Shown here: one piece after another, positions 17,220 to 26,191 of the stretch
Layout: each line of letters starts with the position of its first letter
Numbering within the stretch: the stretch's first letter is position 1
Assembly (NCBI GenBank): GCA_903858815.1
Contig: CAIOKE010000318.1
Coordinates: forward strand, 1-41,339
Length of the DNA: 41,339 nt
DNA from: an uncultured Planctomycetaceae bacterium
GTDB lineage: Bacteria; Planctomycetota; Planctomycetia; Planctomycetales; Planctomycetaceae
Direction: 5' to 3'
The notes under the pieces: generated by a model
Told to the model about the DNA's origin: nothing
What the model saw: only the letters and a program-made list of their open reading frames with translations
The model's database searches: none
Position numbers and translations under genes: made by a program

Positions 17220-19681
17220 ACCACCCACTCAGCAGTAAGCGACTGTCGGCAATGATTCTGCTGCTGGTTTTGTGCCAGCTGTTCGGAACAAGTCGTCCAT
17301 TGTCGGCACAGCAGGCACAGCCGGATGATGCAGCTCTGCGTACTGCAGTTCTGCAATCCATCCAGAGCGGCACGGCATGGCTGCGTGCCACGCAGCAGGA
17401 TGACGGCTCGTGGCAGGGCAAGGGGGCCTATGCCTCATTCACCACCGGCACAACAGCACTCGCTCTTCTCGCGCAGATCAATTGTGACGTGCCCGTTGAT
17501 TCCCCTGAGATTCAGCGCGGTCTCAGTTATCTGCGCAGCCTGACGATACAGGGAGTGCAGGGCAGTGCCGGCGTCTATGAAACTTCACTGGCTGTCATGG
17601 CTCTCTGTGCGGCCGAACAGCTGGACCGGGATCTGCCTCGAATTCAGCTGCTGGCGACACTGCTTGAACGAAGTCAGCTGCAGGAGGGAGATTCATCCGG
17701 TTACTGGGGTTATCAGTTGACGCCGGGCGGCAGAAATGGAGATGCCAGCAACGGCCAGTATGCGGTGCTGGGTCTTCGCGAAGCTGTCCTCGCTGGTGCT
17801 CAGGTCTCGCGCGAAACATGGCAGCGTGTCGAGCATCGCTGGCTGCAGGATCAGCAGCCCAACGGTGGCTGGGGCTACAGCGCCGGCGATCGTAAAACTC
17901 GCGGCAGCATGACTGCCGCTGGACTTTCCACAATCGCAATCACATCCCGCATGCTGCAGAACGACGCCGACGTTGATGCTGAAGGACGCCCGGACTGCTG
18001 TGGTACTCCCCCGCTCGGAAATGCCATGGCGGGTGGACGTCGCTGGATGGCAGAGAATTTCTCTGTTGCCACAAATCCCGGCCATAACGACTACTTTTAC
18101 TATTATATGTACGGACTGGAGCGCGCAGGACGCCTTGGAAATGTCCGCTTCTTCGGGCCACATGACTGGTATCGTCGTGGAGCTCAGCAACTGGTGCAGA
18201 TGCAGCAGCCCGGTGGAAACTGGACTGCCGAAACGCCGTCAGATCGTGACGATATCCTGAATACCTCAATGGCCATGATCTTCCTGTCAAAGGGACTGTC
18301 GCGGGTGGTCATCAACAAGCTGGACTACAACTCACCCGCCGGTGAAAGTCTGGACGTTGGCGAGTGGAATCGGCATCCATGGGACGTCGTCAGCCTCGTT
18401 GATCTGCTTGAAACCCTGCCGAAGTGGCCAGCACGACTGACCAGCCAGGTGGTGACCCTCAGTCGACTCAGACCTGCCACTGCAGTGGAAGAACTGAACC
18501 AGTCACCTATCCTGTTTCTTTCCGGTCGCGAGGCACCGCAGCTGAACGATGAACAGATCGGCTGGCTCCGCAGCTACGTGGATTCCGGTGGATTTATTCT
18601 CGCGTCGTCCTGCTGCGACGGACGAGGTTTTGATACGGGGATTCGTGAAATCGTAAAACGCATGTTCCCTGATGGTTCAGCATCTCTGCAGAAACTACAG
18701 GGCGATCATCCGGTATTTCGCAGTGAGTATCTGCTGAATGCCACGGGAATCGATCTCTGGGGTGTCGACTTTGGCTGCCGCACGTCCATCATCTACAGCC
18801 CCGATGATCTGGGCTGTCTGTGGCAGAAATGGATGAAACATGAACCTCCCAATCGAAACCCCGACCTGACTCAAAGAATTCTGCGAGCGACCCGGATCGG
18901 AGTCAATATTGTGGCCTATGCCACCGGTCGCGAACCTCCGGAAAAACTGTCTGAAAATCCCGGGAATCGTCGGACGGTTGAAGAGCGAATTGAACGTGGA
19001 CTGCTGCAGATCGCCCGTATCAGACACTCCGGTGGCTGGGATACGGCACCGCGAGCCGCACGGAATCTGCTGCAGGCTCTGAATGACACCGTTGGAGTGG
19101 CGGCATCAACCCAGGTGGAAGTGATACCGCCCACACTCGAAGAACTCACCCGCTTTCCTCTCACCTGCATGCATGGACGCTATCGCTTTCAGCTTCCTGC
19201 CCAGCAACAGGAAGCCCTCCGTGAATATCTCAAACGAGGTGGTGTGCTGTTCGCGGATGCCTGCTGTGGATCAACCCAGTTCGATCGCAGCTTTCGCGAT
19301 CTCATGCGGCAGCTGTTCCCCGAACAGGAATTGAAAACCATTCCCGCTGATCACGAACTCTATTCGGCCACAACCGGACACGAAATTCGTGAAGTAACCA
19401 GACGACGACTGATCGCCTCTGAACAGAATGCCGCTCTGACAATGCAGACTGAAAAGGGTAGTCCACTGCTGGAGGGTATTGAGATCGATGGTCGTTATGC
19501 GGTGATCTACAGTCGTCACGACATCAGCTGTGCCCTTGAACATCAGGCGTCGCTGTCCTGCGATGGCTATGTGGAAGCAGATGCGGCCAGACTGGCAGTC
19601 AACGTCGTACTGTATTCCATGCTTCAGAACATCAGCTGGTCACATTTCCTGTCCGCACCCCCTGATCAAACCCGGCCATGA
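17216..19681 (+). CDS. Exported toroid (squalene-cyclase-like) protein with two DUF4159 domains
   Basis: 821 residues with a signal peptide (about 1-31, ending LSAQQ). Residues 40-385 are an alpha/alpha-toroid of the prenyltransferase/squalene-cyclase type, with QDDGSWQGKG, QPNGGWGYS and QPGGNWTAE repeats. Two DUF4159-like domains follow, at about 430-570 and 595-810. Each has a matching core: VDSGGFILASSCCDGRGFD in the first and KRGGVLFADACCGSTQFD in the second. Both carry a Cys-Cys pair, later followed by a YS(P/R)(D/H)D segment. Function unknown; DUF4159 proteins are typical of planctomycetes. It overlaps both neighbours by four bases, so translation is coupled. Confidence 0.88.
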   Translation: MNHPLSSKRLSAMILLLVLCQLFGTSRPLSAQQAQPDDAALRTAVLQSIQSGTAWLRATQQDDGSWQGKGAYASFTTGTTALALLAQINCDVPVDSPEIQRGLSYLRSLTIQGVQGSAGVYETSLAVMALCAAEQLDRDLPRIQLLATLLERSQLQEGDSSGYWGYQLTPGGRNGDASNGQYAVLGLREAVLAGAQVSRETWQRVEHRWLQDQQPNGGWGYSAGDRKTRGSMTAAGLSTIAITSRMLQNDADVDAEGRPDCCGTPPLGNAMAGGRRWMAENFSVATNPGHNDYFYYYMYGLERAGRLGNVRFFGPHDWYRRGAQQLVQMQQPGGNWTAETPSDRDDILNTSMAMIFLSKGLSRVVINKLDYNSPAGESLDVGEWNRHPWDVVSLVDLLETLPKWPARLTSQVVTLSRLRPATAVEELNQSPILFLSGREAPQLNDEQIGWLRSYVDSGGFILASSCCDGRGFDTGIREIVKRMFPDGSASLQKLQGDHPVFRSEYLLNATGIDLWGVDFGCRTSIIYSPDDLGCLWQKWMKHEPPNRNPDLTQRILRATRIGVNIVAYATGREPPEKLSENPGNRRTVEERIERGLLQIARIRHSGGWDTAPRAARNLLQALNDTVGVAASTQVEVIPPTLEELTRFPLTCMHGRYRFQLPAQQQEALREYLKRGGVLFADACCGSTQFDRSFRDLMRQLFPEQELKTIPADHELYSATTGHEIREVTRRRLIASEQNAALTMQTEKGSPLLEGIEIDGRYAVIYSRHDISCALEHQASLSCDGYVEADAARLAVNVVLYSMLQNISWSHFLSAPPDQTRP

Positions 19682-20634
19682 CACAACGATTGTTCATCGG
19701 AACCGACGAAGCCGGGTATGGCCCGAATCTGGGGCCACTCGTCGTCGCAGCTACAGCGTGGACCGCTGCCGGTGTTGCTGACTGCAGTGAATTATGGCAG
19801 GTGCTTGAGCGAGTGATCACGGATCGCAGATGCTCTGACGATCGCCGATTGTGGATCGCTGACTCGAAAGCCGTCTATAACTCCGGAGACTCCCTCGAGG
19901 CACTCGAAGTACCGGTTCAGGCACTGCTCAGAACAACTGGTGTGGCAGCTGCCGATATCCATGGCCTCATGACCGCACTCAGTGACTCGCGATTCCGACA
20001 GACAGGCCGACCAGAACCATGGCATCAGCCTCCCGGACCAGTACTGCCGACAGATTCCAGCGAAGAGCATATCACAGAGTGGGTTGACCTGCTGGGTCCG
20101 GCGCTGGGGCATGCTGGAGTACGGCTGTGCCGCATCGCTGTGCGAATCATTTTTCCTCAGGAATTCAATCAGCTCGTGGAAGCCACCGGCTCAAAGGGGG
20201 CTGTGCTCTCTGATGCCACACTGCAGCTGGTCCGACAACTGACAGACCAGCACGCTGGCGGTCCCGTCCAGGTGATTTGTGATAAACACGGAGGTCGCAA
20301 CCGCTACGATGAACTGATCGCAGCTCACTTCGATGATCAGTTTGTATTTCGCATCGAAGAATCTCGCGAACGGTCTCGCTATCGACTGGGCCTGATGGAA
20401 TTCTGCTTTCGAACGCGAGCAGAAGAATTGTTGCCAGTCGCACTGGCATCCATGACTGCCAAATATCTGCGTGAAGTACTGATGATGCAGTTCAACTGCT
20501 GGTGGCAGCAACAACTGCCACGATTGAAACCGACGCAGGGATACCCAGTCGATGCCAAACGGTTTCTGGCCGACATCCAGCATCTGCTGGCACCACTTGG
20601 TATCAGTGAATCACTGCTGTGGCGCAGTCGCTGA
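19678..20634 (+). CDS. Divergent ribonuclease HII-like protein
   Basis: 318 residues, against about 200 for typical RNase HII. The N-terminus has the active-site pattern GTDEAGYGPNLGPLVVAA (Asp10, Glu11), followed by ADSK (Asp62-Lys64). Asp202 in VICDKHGG fits the third carboxylate, and ASMTAKYLRE (258-266) matches ASxxAKxxRD with Glu in place of the last Asp. QGYP near 289 mirrors the GYGT motif. Insertions lie between residues 90 and 135 and around 205-240. It probably cleaves RNA in RNA/DNA hybrids, but the insertions may change substrate. The start overlaps the DUF4159 gene (ATGA); the 3' end overlaps the convergent gene by 24 bp. Confidence 0.85.
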   Translation: MTQRLFIGTDEAGYGPNLGPLVVAATAWTAAGVADCSELWQVLERVITDRRCSDDRRLWIADSKAVYNSGDSLEALEVPVQALLRTTGVAAADIHGLMTALSDSRFRQTGRPEPWHQPPGPVLPTDSSEEHITEWVDLLGPALGHAGVRLCRIAVRIIFPQEFNQLVEATGSKGAVLSDATLQLVRQLTDQHAGGPVQVICDKHGGRNRYDELIAAHFDDQFVFRIEESRERSRYRLGLMEFCFRTRAEELLPVALASMTAKYLREVLMMQFNCWWQQQLPRLKPTQGYPVDAKRFLADIQHLLAPLGISESLLWRSR

Positions 20635-22362
20635 CTGCGAAGGTGCTGCCAGAGCACTCAGGAACTCTCGCTCTTCCCCGGACAATAGCGGCCGCAGATT
20701 CAGTCCGCGAAACTGACTGGGAAACGAACTTACACCAATCGGCTCACTCATGAAGTACACGTTTCCATAGATCTGCTGTAATGCTGCAGCTTCAGTCTGC
20801 TGATCCTGACGACCAATAAGCACTACAGGACAACTGCGAGTCCGACAGTCAGCACGCAGGTTGGCAAGTGTCGTGGACGCTGGCCATCGTGACGGATACA
20901 GAGACAGAAAGATCACATCGCTGTGCAGACAGCCGACAGCCTGTACAAAACCCTGTGGCCCCGTCTCAGCAACCTGCACGGAATACTTCTGGTCCTCAAG
21001 CAGCTGTCGCAGAACCAGACTCAATTGATCGTCCGGGGCAATGACCACAGCTTCCGGCTGAGATACCGCCTGCTCTGCCGCAGCCAGAACATCGCTGATG
21101 GTGAACAGGGCGTTGCCTGCAGAAATACTGTTTTTCCGAGCTGCCGCTGCTGCGAGGACTCTGACGCGTACGTCCGTACTGAGAATTGCCTCGTTCAACA
21201 ATGCCCGGATAGCCTGCTTATCTGCGGCAGCCAGATCGGTTGCGGACAGACCACGCAGACACTCTATCGCAGCTGGCCACTGCTGCAGTTCCAGTGCCAC
21301 TCCCAGAACCGCCGTCAGTTCAGCAGCTGGTTTTCCCGCCAACGGTCCTGCCTGAGCAGTGACTGTCGGATCAGCCCCCGCCGCCGCAACTAACCGCTCA
21401 AGGATCACTCCCCTCGAATGCCCTCGCTGCAGACTCAGGGCATCCGCCAGCAGCCATTCTGCTTTCTTGAGACGAGCAGTCACAGTGTCATCGGTTTCGA
21501 GGAGCACCGGACTTCCGACCGGCGACCGATCGGCCGCAGCCTGCAGATTCTTTTCCGCTTCCGAAATCAGAAGAGCAGCCGCATCAGCTGAATTCCCGAC
21601 AGTGATCGCCCCCCTGCTCAGCCGCCGTACAGCCTGCTTTGCTGCTGCTGCAACGTTCACGTCACTGTGAAACTGCAGCTTTACCAGAGACCAGGCAGTG
21701 TCAGGCGATACAGTCCCCGCCAGCAGTTTCAGAACGCGGATCTGACCGGCAGAGTCAGCTGCAGGTAACTGCCGCAGAAGTTCGTCCCGCAGATCCGCAG
21801 AGTGCTCCTCAAGAAATGCCTGTGCTGAAGCTCCAGCCTGTGTTGCCGGGTCGGCCGCCAGTAAAGCGGAAACGGCAGCATCCCCCCCCAACAACAGTTC
21901 CGTCACGGCATCTGCACCTCGCGTCCCACCTGCTGACAAATCAGCCACGCGCTGCGGCAACTGCAGGTTGTCCGATTGTGGCAATGACTTCCGCAGATTC
22001 CTCAGCATCTGCACAGACTCAGGATGCAGACGCCGATCCCGGTACAACTCGATGAACACAGACTGCCCCTGTTGCTTTCGCAGCAGCACCAGTTCAGCAG
22101 ATTGTGGATCACGCTCCCCCAGTTGTCTCAGATAATTTCGAGCATCAGAAATGCGATCCAGCTTCCATGCAATCACCGCCGCATTCAGCAGTTGTTCGCT
22201 GGTTTGTGGCTGGAACTGAAACAATGCGGCCCGGCTGCCCGAAGCCCCGGCAATACCCTGACCGCAGGCCGAATTCGAAGAATACGACGACATCAGGCTG
22301 CATGCCAGAATCGCCGCGGCGAAATGCTGCACGGAAAAGGATCGGCTGGAGAGACTGCTCAT
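20611..22362 (-). CDS. Exported HEAT-like protein with degenerate receiver domain
   Basis: 583 residues from the ATG at 22362 (GGAG ribosome site); the frame is open to 22596. The N-terminus looks like a signal peptide ending near SNSACGQG. The middle is Ala/Leu-rich helical repeats resembling HEAT/TPR folds (for example DVNVAAAAKQAVRRL). Residues 437-545 follow the pattern of a response-regulator receiver: AVVIAPDDQ keeps an acidic pair, but the phosphoacceptor position is Ser (DVIFLSLYPS, about residue 487). The usual Lys before Pro is Glu (MSEPI, about 540). It therefore cannot be phosphorylated in the usual way. Function unknown. Confidence 0.78.
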   Translation of the reverse strand: MSSLSSRSFSVQHFAAAILACSLMSSYSSNSACGQGIAGASGSRAALFQFQPQTSEQLLNAAVIAWKLDRISDARNYLRQLGERDPQSAELVLLRKQQGQSVFIELYRDRRLHPESVQMLRNLRKSLPQSDNLQLPQRVADLSAGGTRGADAVTELLLGGDAAVSALLAADPATQAGASAQAFLEEHSADLRDELLRQLPAADSAGQIRVLKLLAGTVSPDTAWSLVKLQFHSDVNVAAAAKQAVRRLSRGAITVGNSADAAALLISEAEKNLQAAADRSPVGSPVLLETDDTVTARLKKAEWLLADALSLQRGHSRGVILERLVAAAGADPTVTAQAGPLAGKPAAELTAVLGVALELQQWPAAIECLRGLSATDLAAADKQAIRALLNEAILSTDVRVRVLAAAAARKNSISAGNALFTISDVLAAAEQAVSQPEAVVIAPDDQLSLVLRQLLEDQKYSVQVAETGPQGFVQAVGCLHSDVIFLSLYPSRWPASTTLANLRADCRTRSCPVVLIGRQDQQTEAAALQQIYGNVYFMSEPIGVSSFPSQFRGLNLRPLLSGEEREFLSALAAPSQSATAPQQ

Positions 22363-22695
22363 AGGTTGGCTCCGTTCTGCACGCGGCGACGCGAACAGAT
22401 TGCTGGCGGACAGGTCAACCGACCCATATTCCCCCTGAACCCCCTGAATTACCAGAGATTTCGAGAGGAAATTGTGGAAAACGGCTGCATTGAAAATCGG
22501 CGGACCCCGTTCATCGCTTCCAGCACTCCTGAAAAAAACCGGCACTTTCTGCCGAAGCCTTCTCAACCTTACCGTGAAACCAATACAGATGGTCATATTG
22601 CCCGCTGGCGAGCGGCCTTTTTCAATCGGCCGGAATCACGGCAGAGTTGACCGCCAAACAACATGCAACAAAAAGGGGCACAACCACCGCATGCA

Positions 22696-22712
22696 TGCTC
22701 TTATTTTGAGCA
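22696..22712 (+). promoter_or_regulatory. Possible NtrC-type enhancer site
   Basis: TGCTC-N7-GAGCA, perfect five-base arms spaced by seven. Consensus NtrC sites have TGCAC-N7-GTGCA, so length and spacing match with one change per arm. It lies about 110 bp upstream of the -24 element, a usual enhancer distance. Confidence 0.45.
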
Positions 22713-22822
22713 CACATAACAAACAAGCCTTTTATCAGGTGTGGATTAACAACAAAAAAAAATCCTCAAACACAAACGCGACAACAACTTAGAAAAAAAT
22801 CCAAAGACCTTCAAAACACAAA

Positions 22823-22838
22823 AGGCACATTGTTTGCA
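22823..22838 (+). promoter_or_regulatory. Sigma-54 promoter candidate for the ammonium transporter gene
   Basis: AGGCACATTGTTTGCA matches TGGCACGRNNNTTGCW at GGCAC and TTGCA with the correct 12-base GG-to-GC spacing. Transcription would start near 22850, leaving a leader of about 220 bases before the start at 23069. Confidence 0.6.
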
Positions 22839-23068
22839 ATCCTGCTCAGCGGACTGTTTCGGTGGCATGCAACTCTCCGGGAGACGGAACTGCAAGTGTC
22901 GATCGGAACGGGAATCCGGTTTGAATGGAACTCTGCTGTGGAATTTGGCGATTGGCGACAGCCGCACTGCAGCACCTGCACATTTCCTGATCAACAGCCA
23001 TGACAAATCGTCACGTTGACCACAGGAATGGCCCCTGTCTGAAGAAAGCTAGCGAGGAGAATCAGGCG

Positions 23069-24628
23069 ATGTTGAGTGTTTCGAGGTTCAATTTCCGACC
23101 GGGGCTGGCACTGCTGGCCGGTCTTGTTCTGTCACTTGCCGGATCCTGCATGGCTCAAGCTCAGGATGCATCGGCCCCGGTGGCAGCAACCGAAGCCAGC
23201 GCTCCCGCGGAAACCGCACCTGCGGCCACTGCTGCGGAAGCACCGGCGGCTGATGCTGCCGCACCGGCAGCCCCCCCCACTGCGGAAGAAGTCCTGGGCA
23301 AGCTGACTGTCGGCATCGATACGATCTGGGTGCTCGTTTGCAGCATGCTGGTGTTCTTCATGAACCTCGGTTTCGGCTGTGTGGAATCCGGATTCTGCCG
23401 GGCAAAGAACTGCGTCAACATTCTCTCGAAGAACTTTGTTGTGTTTGCCGTCTGTTCGATTGGCTTCTGGCTGATTGGCTGGGACCTGATGTTCGGAGCA
23501 GGCGATGGGGCTCTGATTGGCAGCTCAGGTGCGTTTATGGTGCAGGGAGCCGATAACAGTCCGCTTCAGGCGACGAAGGGTTATGAGGGCGCCTACGGTT
23601 CAATCGCATGGGCAACGGTTCCGCTGTGGTGCAAGTTCTTCTTCCAGCTTTGCTTTGCTGGCACAGCGGCAACGATCGTATCAGGCGCTGTTGCCGAACG
23701 CATCAAGTACGGTGCCTTCATTGCATTCTGTTTTGTTATGGCGGTGGCGATCTACCCGGTGACAGGTCACTGGATCTGGGGATTCGGATACCTCGCAGCG
23801 AAGTGGAACTTCTGGGACTTTGCAGGATCGACCGTGGTGCACTCGGTAGGTGGCTGGGCCGCTCTGACTGGAGCCATCATCCTTGGACCACGCATCGGTA
23901 AGTTTTCAAAGGACGGCAAGATCAATGCGATCCCGGGCCACAACATGACCGCCGCCTTCATCGGCTGTCTGGTGCTCTGGTTTGGCTGGTTCGGCTTCAA
24001 TCCAGGCAGCACGATGTCGATCGCTGCAGACGGCGGAAACATGGCCGCCTTGTCAGCGGTCAACACCAACCTCGCTGCGGCATTCGCCACGATGACTGCA
24101 ACAGCAACTGCATGGTTGCTGTTGGGTAAGCCGGATATTGGAATGACCCTGAACGGCTGCCTCGCTGGACTCGTCGCAATCACAGCACCGGCCTACTTCA
24201 CGAATCCGCTGTGTTCGGCCATCATCGGAGCAATCTCGGGCGTAACGGTCGTCCTCGCGGTACTGTTCTTCGACCGTCTGCGAATTGATGATCCGGTGGG
24301 TGCAATCTCCGTCCACCTTGTGCACGGGATCTTCGGAACTCTGTGTGTGGGCCTGTTCTCCACCACTGACCTCTCCACAACACCGATTACCGGCGGTCCG
24401 AAGGCTGGACTTTTCTTCGGTGGTGGGACCGAACAGCTGGTGGCTCAGGCTGTCGGTGTCGTGATGGTCGGGGTTTACGTATTAATCGTATCCGCAGCCA
24501 CGTGGCTGATCCTGAAGTACACCATGGGTATTCGAGTCACTGAGCATGAAGAAGTGGGTGGTCTGGACATCGGCGAGCATGGCAACGAAGCCTATCATGG
24601 CTTTGTGATGCAGACTGGCAGCCACTGA
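23069..24628 (+). CDS. amtB: Ammonium transporter (Amt family)
   Basis: 519 residues from the ATG at 23069, with GAGGAG nine bases upstream; the frame is open to 23000. A signal peptide (cut near MAQAQD) is followed by an Ala/Pro-rich linker of about 45 residues and then eleven membrane segments. Amt motifs include GFGCVESGFCRAKNCVNIL and the twin pore histidines in DFAGSTVVHSVGG and in HLVHGIFGTLCVG. The GWFGFNPGS segment is the family signature. It transports ammonium into the cell. No glnK/PII gene is adjacent in the window, unlike the common amtB-glnK pair. Nitrogen control is suggested by the upstream elements. Confidence 0.95.
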   Translation: MLSVSRFNFRPGLALLAGLVLSLAGSCMAQAQDASAPVAATEASAPAETAPAATAAEAPAADAAAPAAPPTAEEVLGKLTVGIDTIWVLVCSMLVFFMNLGFGCVESGFCRAKNCVNILSKNFVVFAVCSIGFWLIGWDLMFGAGDGALIGSSGAFMVQGADNSPLQATKGYEGAYGSIAWATVPLWCKFFFQLCFAGTAATIVSGAVAERIKYGAFIAFCFVMAVAIYPVTGHWIWGFGYLAAKWNFWDFAGSTVVHSVGGWAALTGAIILGPRIGKFSKDGKINAIPGHNMTAAFIGCLVLWFGWFGFNPGSTMSIAADGGNMAALSAVNTNLAAAFATMTATATAWLLLGKPDIGMTLNGCLAGLVAITAPAYFTNPLCSAIIGAISGVTVVLAVLFFDRLRIDDPVGAISVHLVHGIFGTLCVGLFSTTDLSTTPITGGPKAGLFFGGGTEQLVAQAVGVVMVGVYVLIVSAATWLILKYTMGIRVTEHEEVGGLDIGEHGNEAYHGFVMQTGSH

Positions 24629-24663
24629 GACGCTGTGCGAATCTGTATTAGTGCTTCAACACA

Positions 24664-24696
24664 AAGGCCCATGCATCTTCCGGATGCATGGGCCTT
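24664..24696 (+). terminator. Hairpin terminator after the ammonium transporter gene
   Basis: A perfect 14-bp stem (24664-24677 and 24683-24696) with loop TTCCG, 36 bp after the stop. The following T-tract is short (ATT), but the stem is strong. It lies between convergent genes. Confidence 0.75.
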
Positions 24697-24717
24697 ATTG
24701 CCTGAAGGGATTTGCTC

Positions 24718-25140
24718 TCACAACGACATCGTCGTGTCACCCAGCGTCTTCCACTCCATCAGGGAAGGATCAGCCACCTTTCGATACCCCAGACTGCGAA
24801 GAACTTCCAGTACTTCGCTCCACGTGGGAAAAGGTCGCCCGCTTTTGCGTTTGTAGTCGTCCATGGCTCGCATGAATTCAATTTCCTGATCACTGTAGTC
24901 ACGTTCACAGGTAGTCGGATCAATCTGACGCCGACGATCCATCCGCCGACGCTCGATAATTTCACGACGCTCAGCGGCCTCGTCTTCACGCAGCATTCGC
25001 CTTACAGCAATATCCGTCTCGGCGGCATCCACCACAGGCTTTGTGCTGGACGCTTCTGACCGAGTCTGTTCCTGAGTGGCGGTCGGCCGCGCTGTACGAC
25101 GTCGAGATGGAGGGATGATCTGTGATGCAGTTGTTGCCAT
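24718..25140 (-). CDS. Small basic/acidic protein of unknown function
   Basis: 140 residues from the ATG at 25140, with AAGGA seven bases upstream; the frame is open to 25311. The N-terminal 60 residues are low-complexity (Ser/Thr/Arg/Ala). The middle is a charged helix ([16 protein letters not shown]). The C-terminal 55 residues look like a compact domain ([18 protein letters not shown], then [19 protein letters not shown]), possibly helix-turn-helix-like in pattern. I do not recognise a family. The layout of a disordered tail with a small C-terminal domain suggests nucleic-acid or protein binding, which is inference. Confidence 0.7.
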   Translation of the reverse strand: MATTASQIIPPSRRRTARPTATQEQTRSEASSTKPVVDAAETDIAVRRMLREDEAAERREIIERRRMDRRRQIDPTTCERDYSDQEIEFMRAMDDYKRKSGRPFPTWSEVLEVLRSLGYRKVADPSLMEWKTLGDTTMSL

Positions 25141-25711
25141 TTTCAATCCTTCTGACCTGAGGGGCAGTCCTGTTTGAATGATCCCAGACAGTGCGGTATT
25201 GCCTGCTGGTCCGCAGCATTCCTCACTGCGTTCCACACCCAAATATGCCCTCAAATCTGCCGGTCGGGGAAAATCTGCGGAAAACAGAGACCTGTTGCTC
25301 CAGGGAAACATGAGCGGATTCTCGGAAAAACCACCTGTAACGATTCTGCGGCTCAGATGCCTTTCAGCAACACTTTTATGAAATCTGCAGGCGTTCAGCT
25401 CAGTTTGACTAAAGCCCGAAAGACCCGCAAAACCCGTGTAACCGTGCGTTACCGCTGGATGTCATCGTCAGTAAAAGTGGCAATTTGGCAGTCAGCAACT
25501 GTGCCTCGCCCCCCACCGCACTCCTCGGCAATTGACATAAACACCTGCCCATCAGCGTCTTACAGCAAAAAAAATGTCACCAAAGCGATTCAGCCATTCT
25601 GTATTTTTTTGGAACGCATTGTGCTGACTTGTGACGTGAAAGACCGGGTTTGGTCGAAAACGGCAGAATTCGGTCAGAATCCTGAAATCTGCAGGGCAGG
25701 GGGGACTGTCG
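25141..25711. other. Divergent intergenic region, 571 bp
   Basis: Separates the leftward unknown gene from the rightward heat-shock genes. I looked for a CIRCE-type inverted repeat and did not see one. A sigma-54-like element lies at 25610-25625. Open frames here look like noise. Confidence 0.5.
25610..25625 (+). promoter_or_regulatory. Possible sigma-54 promoter ahead of the small heat-shock genes
   Basis: TGGAACGCATTGTGCT has GG and GC with the correct 12-base spacing and fits TGGCACGRNNNTTGCW except at three positions. The start of transcription would lie near 25636, about 76 bp before the first Hsp20 gene. Confidence 0.4.
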
Positions 25712-26155
25712 ATGACAATTTTTCGGTGGGGTCAGTCCTGGGATCCTTTCCACGACCTTGAGCGTGAGCTGGATCGGCTGCTTCAGAGCGTGCACCAGAC
25801 GTTTCACATGGTGCGGTCGGCCCGCAGCTTTCCTCAGTGCAACATCCTGGAAACCCCCACGGCATACATCGTGACAGCGCAGATTCCCGGTGTGGAGGCA
25901 CGCAGTATCGATGTCACCATTTCTGCTGGCTGCCTTGTGCTTAAGGGAATTCGCCATCCTCCCGAAGAATCGCGGGAAGATTCCTATCGCCGTCGAGAAC
26001 GTTTTCACGGCACATGGCAGCGAAAGATTTCGCTGCCGGACCGAGTGGATGAAGACAACATGAAAGCGGATTACTCCGCCGGAATTCTCAGAATTACATT
26101 ACCCCGAGCGACCCCGGGTCGTGCTCGGCAGATCGCAGTCAATGAAGGTCCCTGA
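25712..26155 (+). CDS. Small heat-shock protein (Hsp20/alpha-crystallin), first copy
   Basis: 147 residues. The alpha-crystallin domain covers about residues 44-140, with TPTAYIVTAQIPGVEARSID at its start and GILRITLPRA near its end (the G-x-L signature). The N-terminal arm has WDPFHDLERELDRLLQ, as in class A bacterial sHSPs. It is an ATP-independent holdase that keeps unfolding proteins soluble. The second copy follows 36 bp downstream, so both are likely on one transcript. A purine-rich GGGGGGA ribosome site precedes the ATG. Confidence 0.94.
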   Translation: MTIFRWGQSWDPFHDLERELDRLLQSVHQTFHMVRSARSFPQCNILETPTAYIVTAQIPGVEARSIDVTISAGCLVLKGIRHPPEESREDSYRRRERFHGTWQRKISLPDRVDEDNMKADYSAGILRITLPRATPGRARQIAVNEGP

Positions 26156-26191
26156 AAGCTGGCGGGCAGTTCGCAGAGGAATAGGTGCGTC

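Larger units (their letters stand above)
22363..23068. other. Divergent regulatory region of the ammonium transporter gene, 706 bp
   Basis: Lies between the exported HEAT-like gene and the transporter gene. It holds an NtrC-like inverted repeat (22696-22712), an AT-rich stretch with A-tracts (about 22741-22830) and a sigma-54-like promoter (22823-22838). About 220 bp of leader follows. No protein gene is convincing here. Confidence 0.55.
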
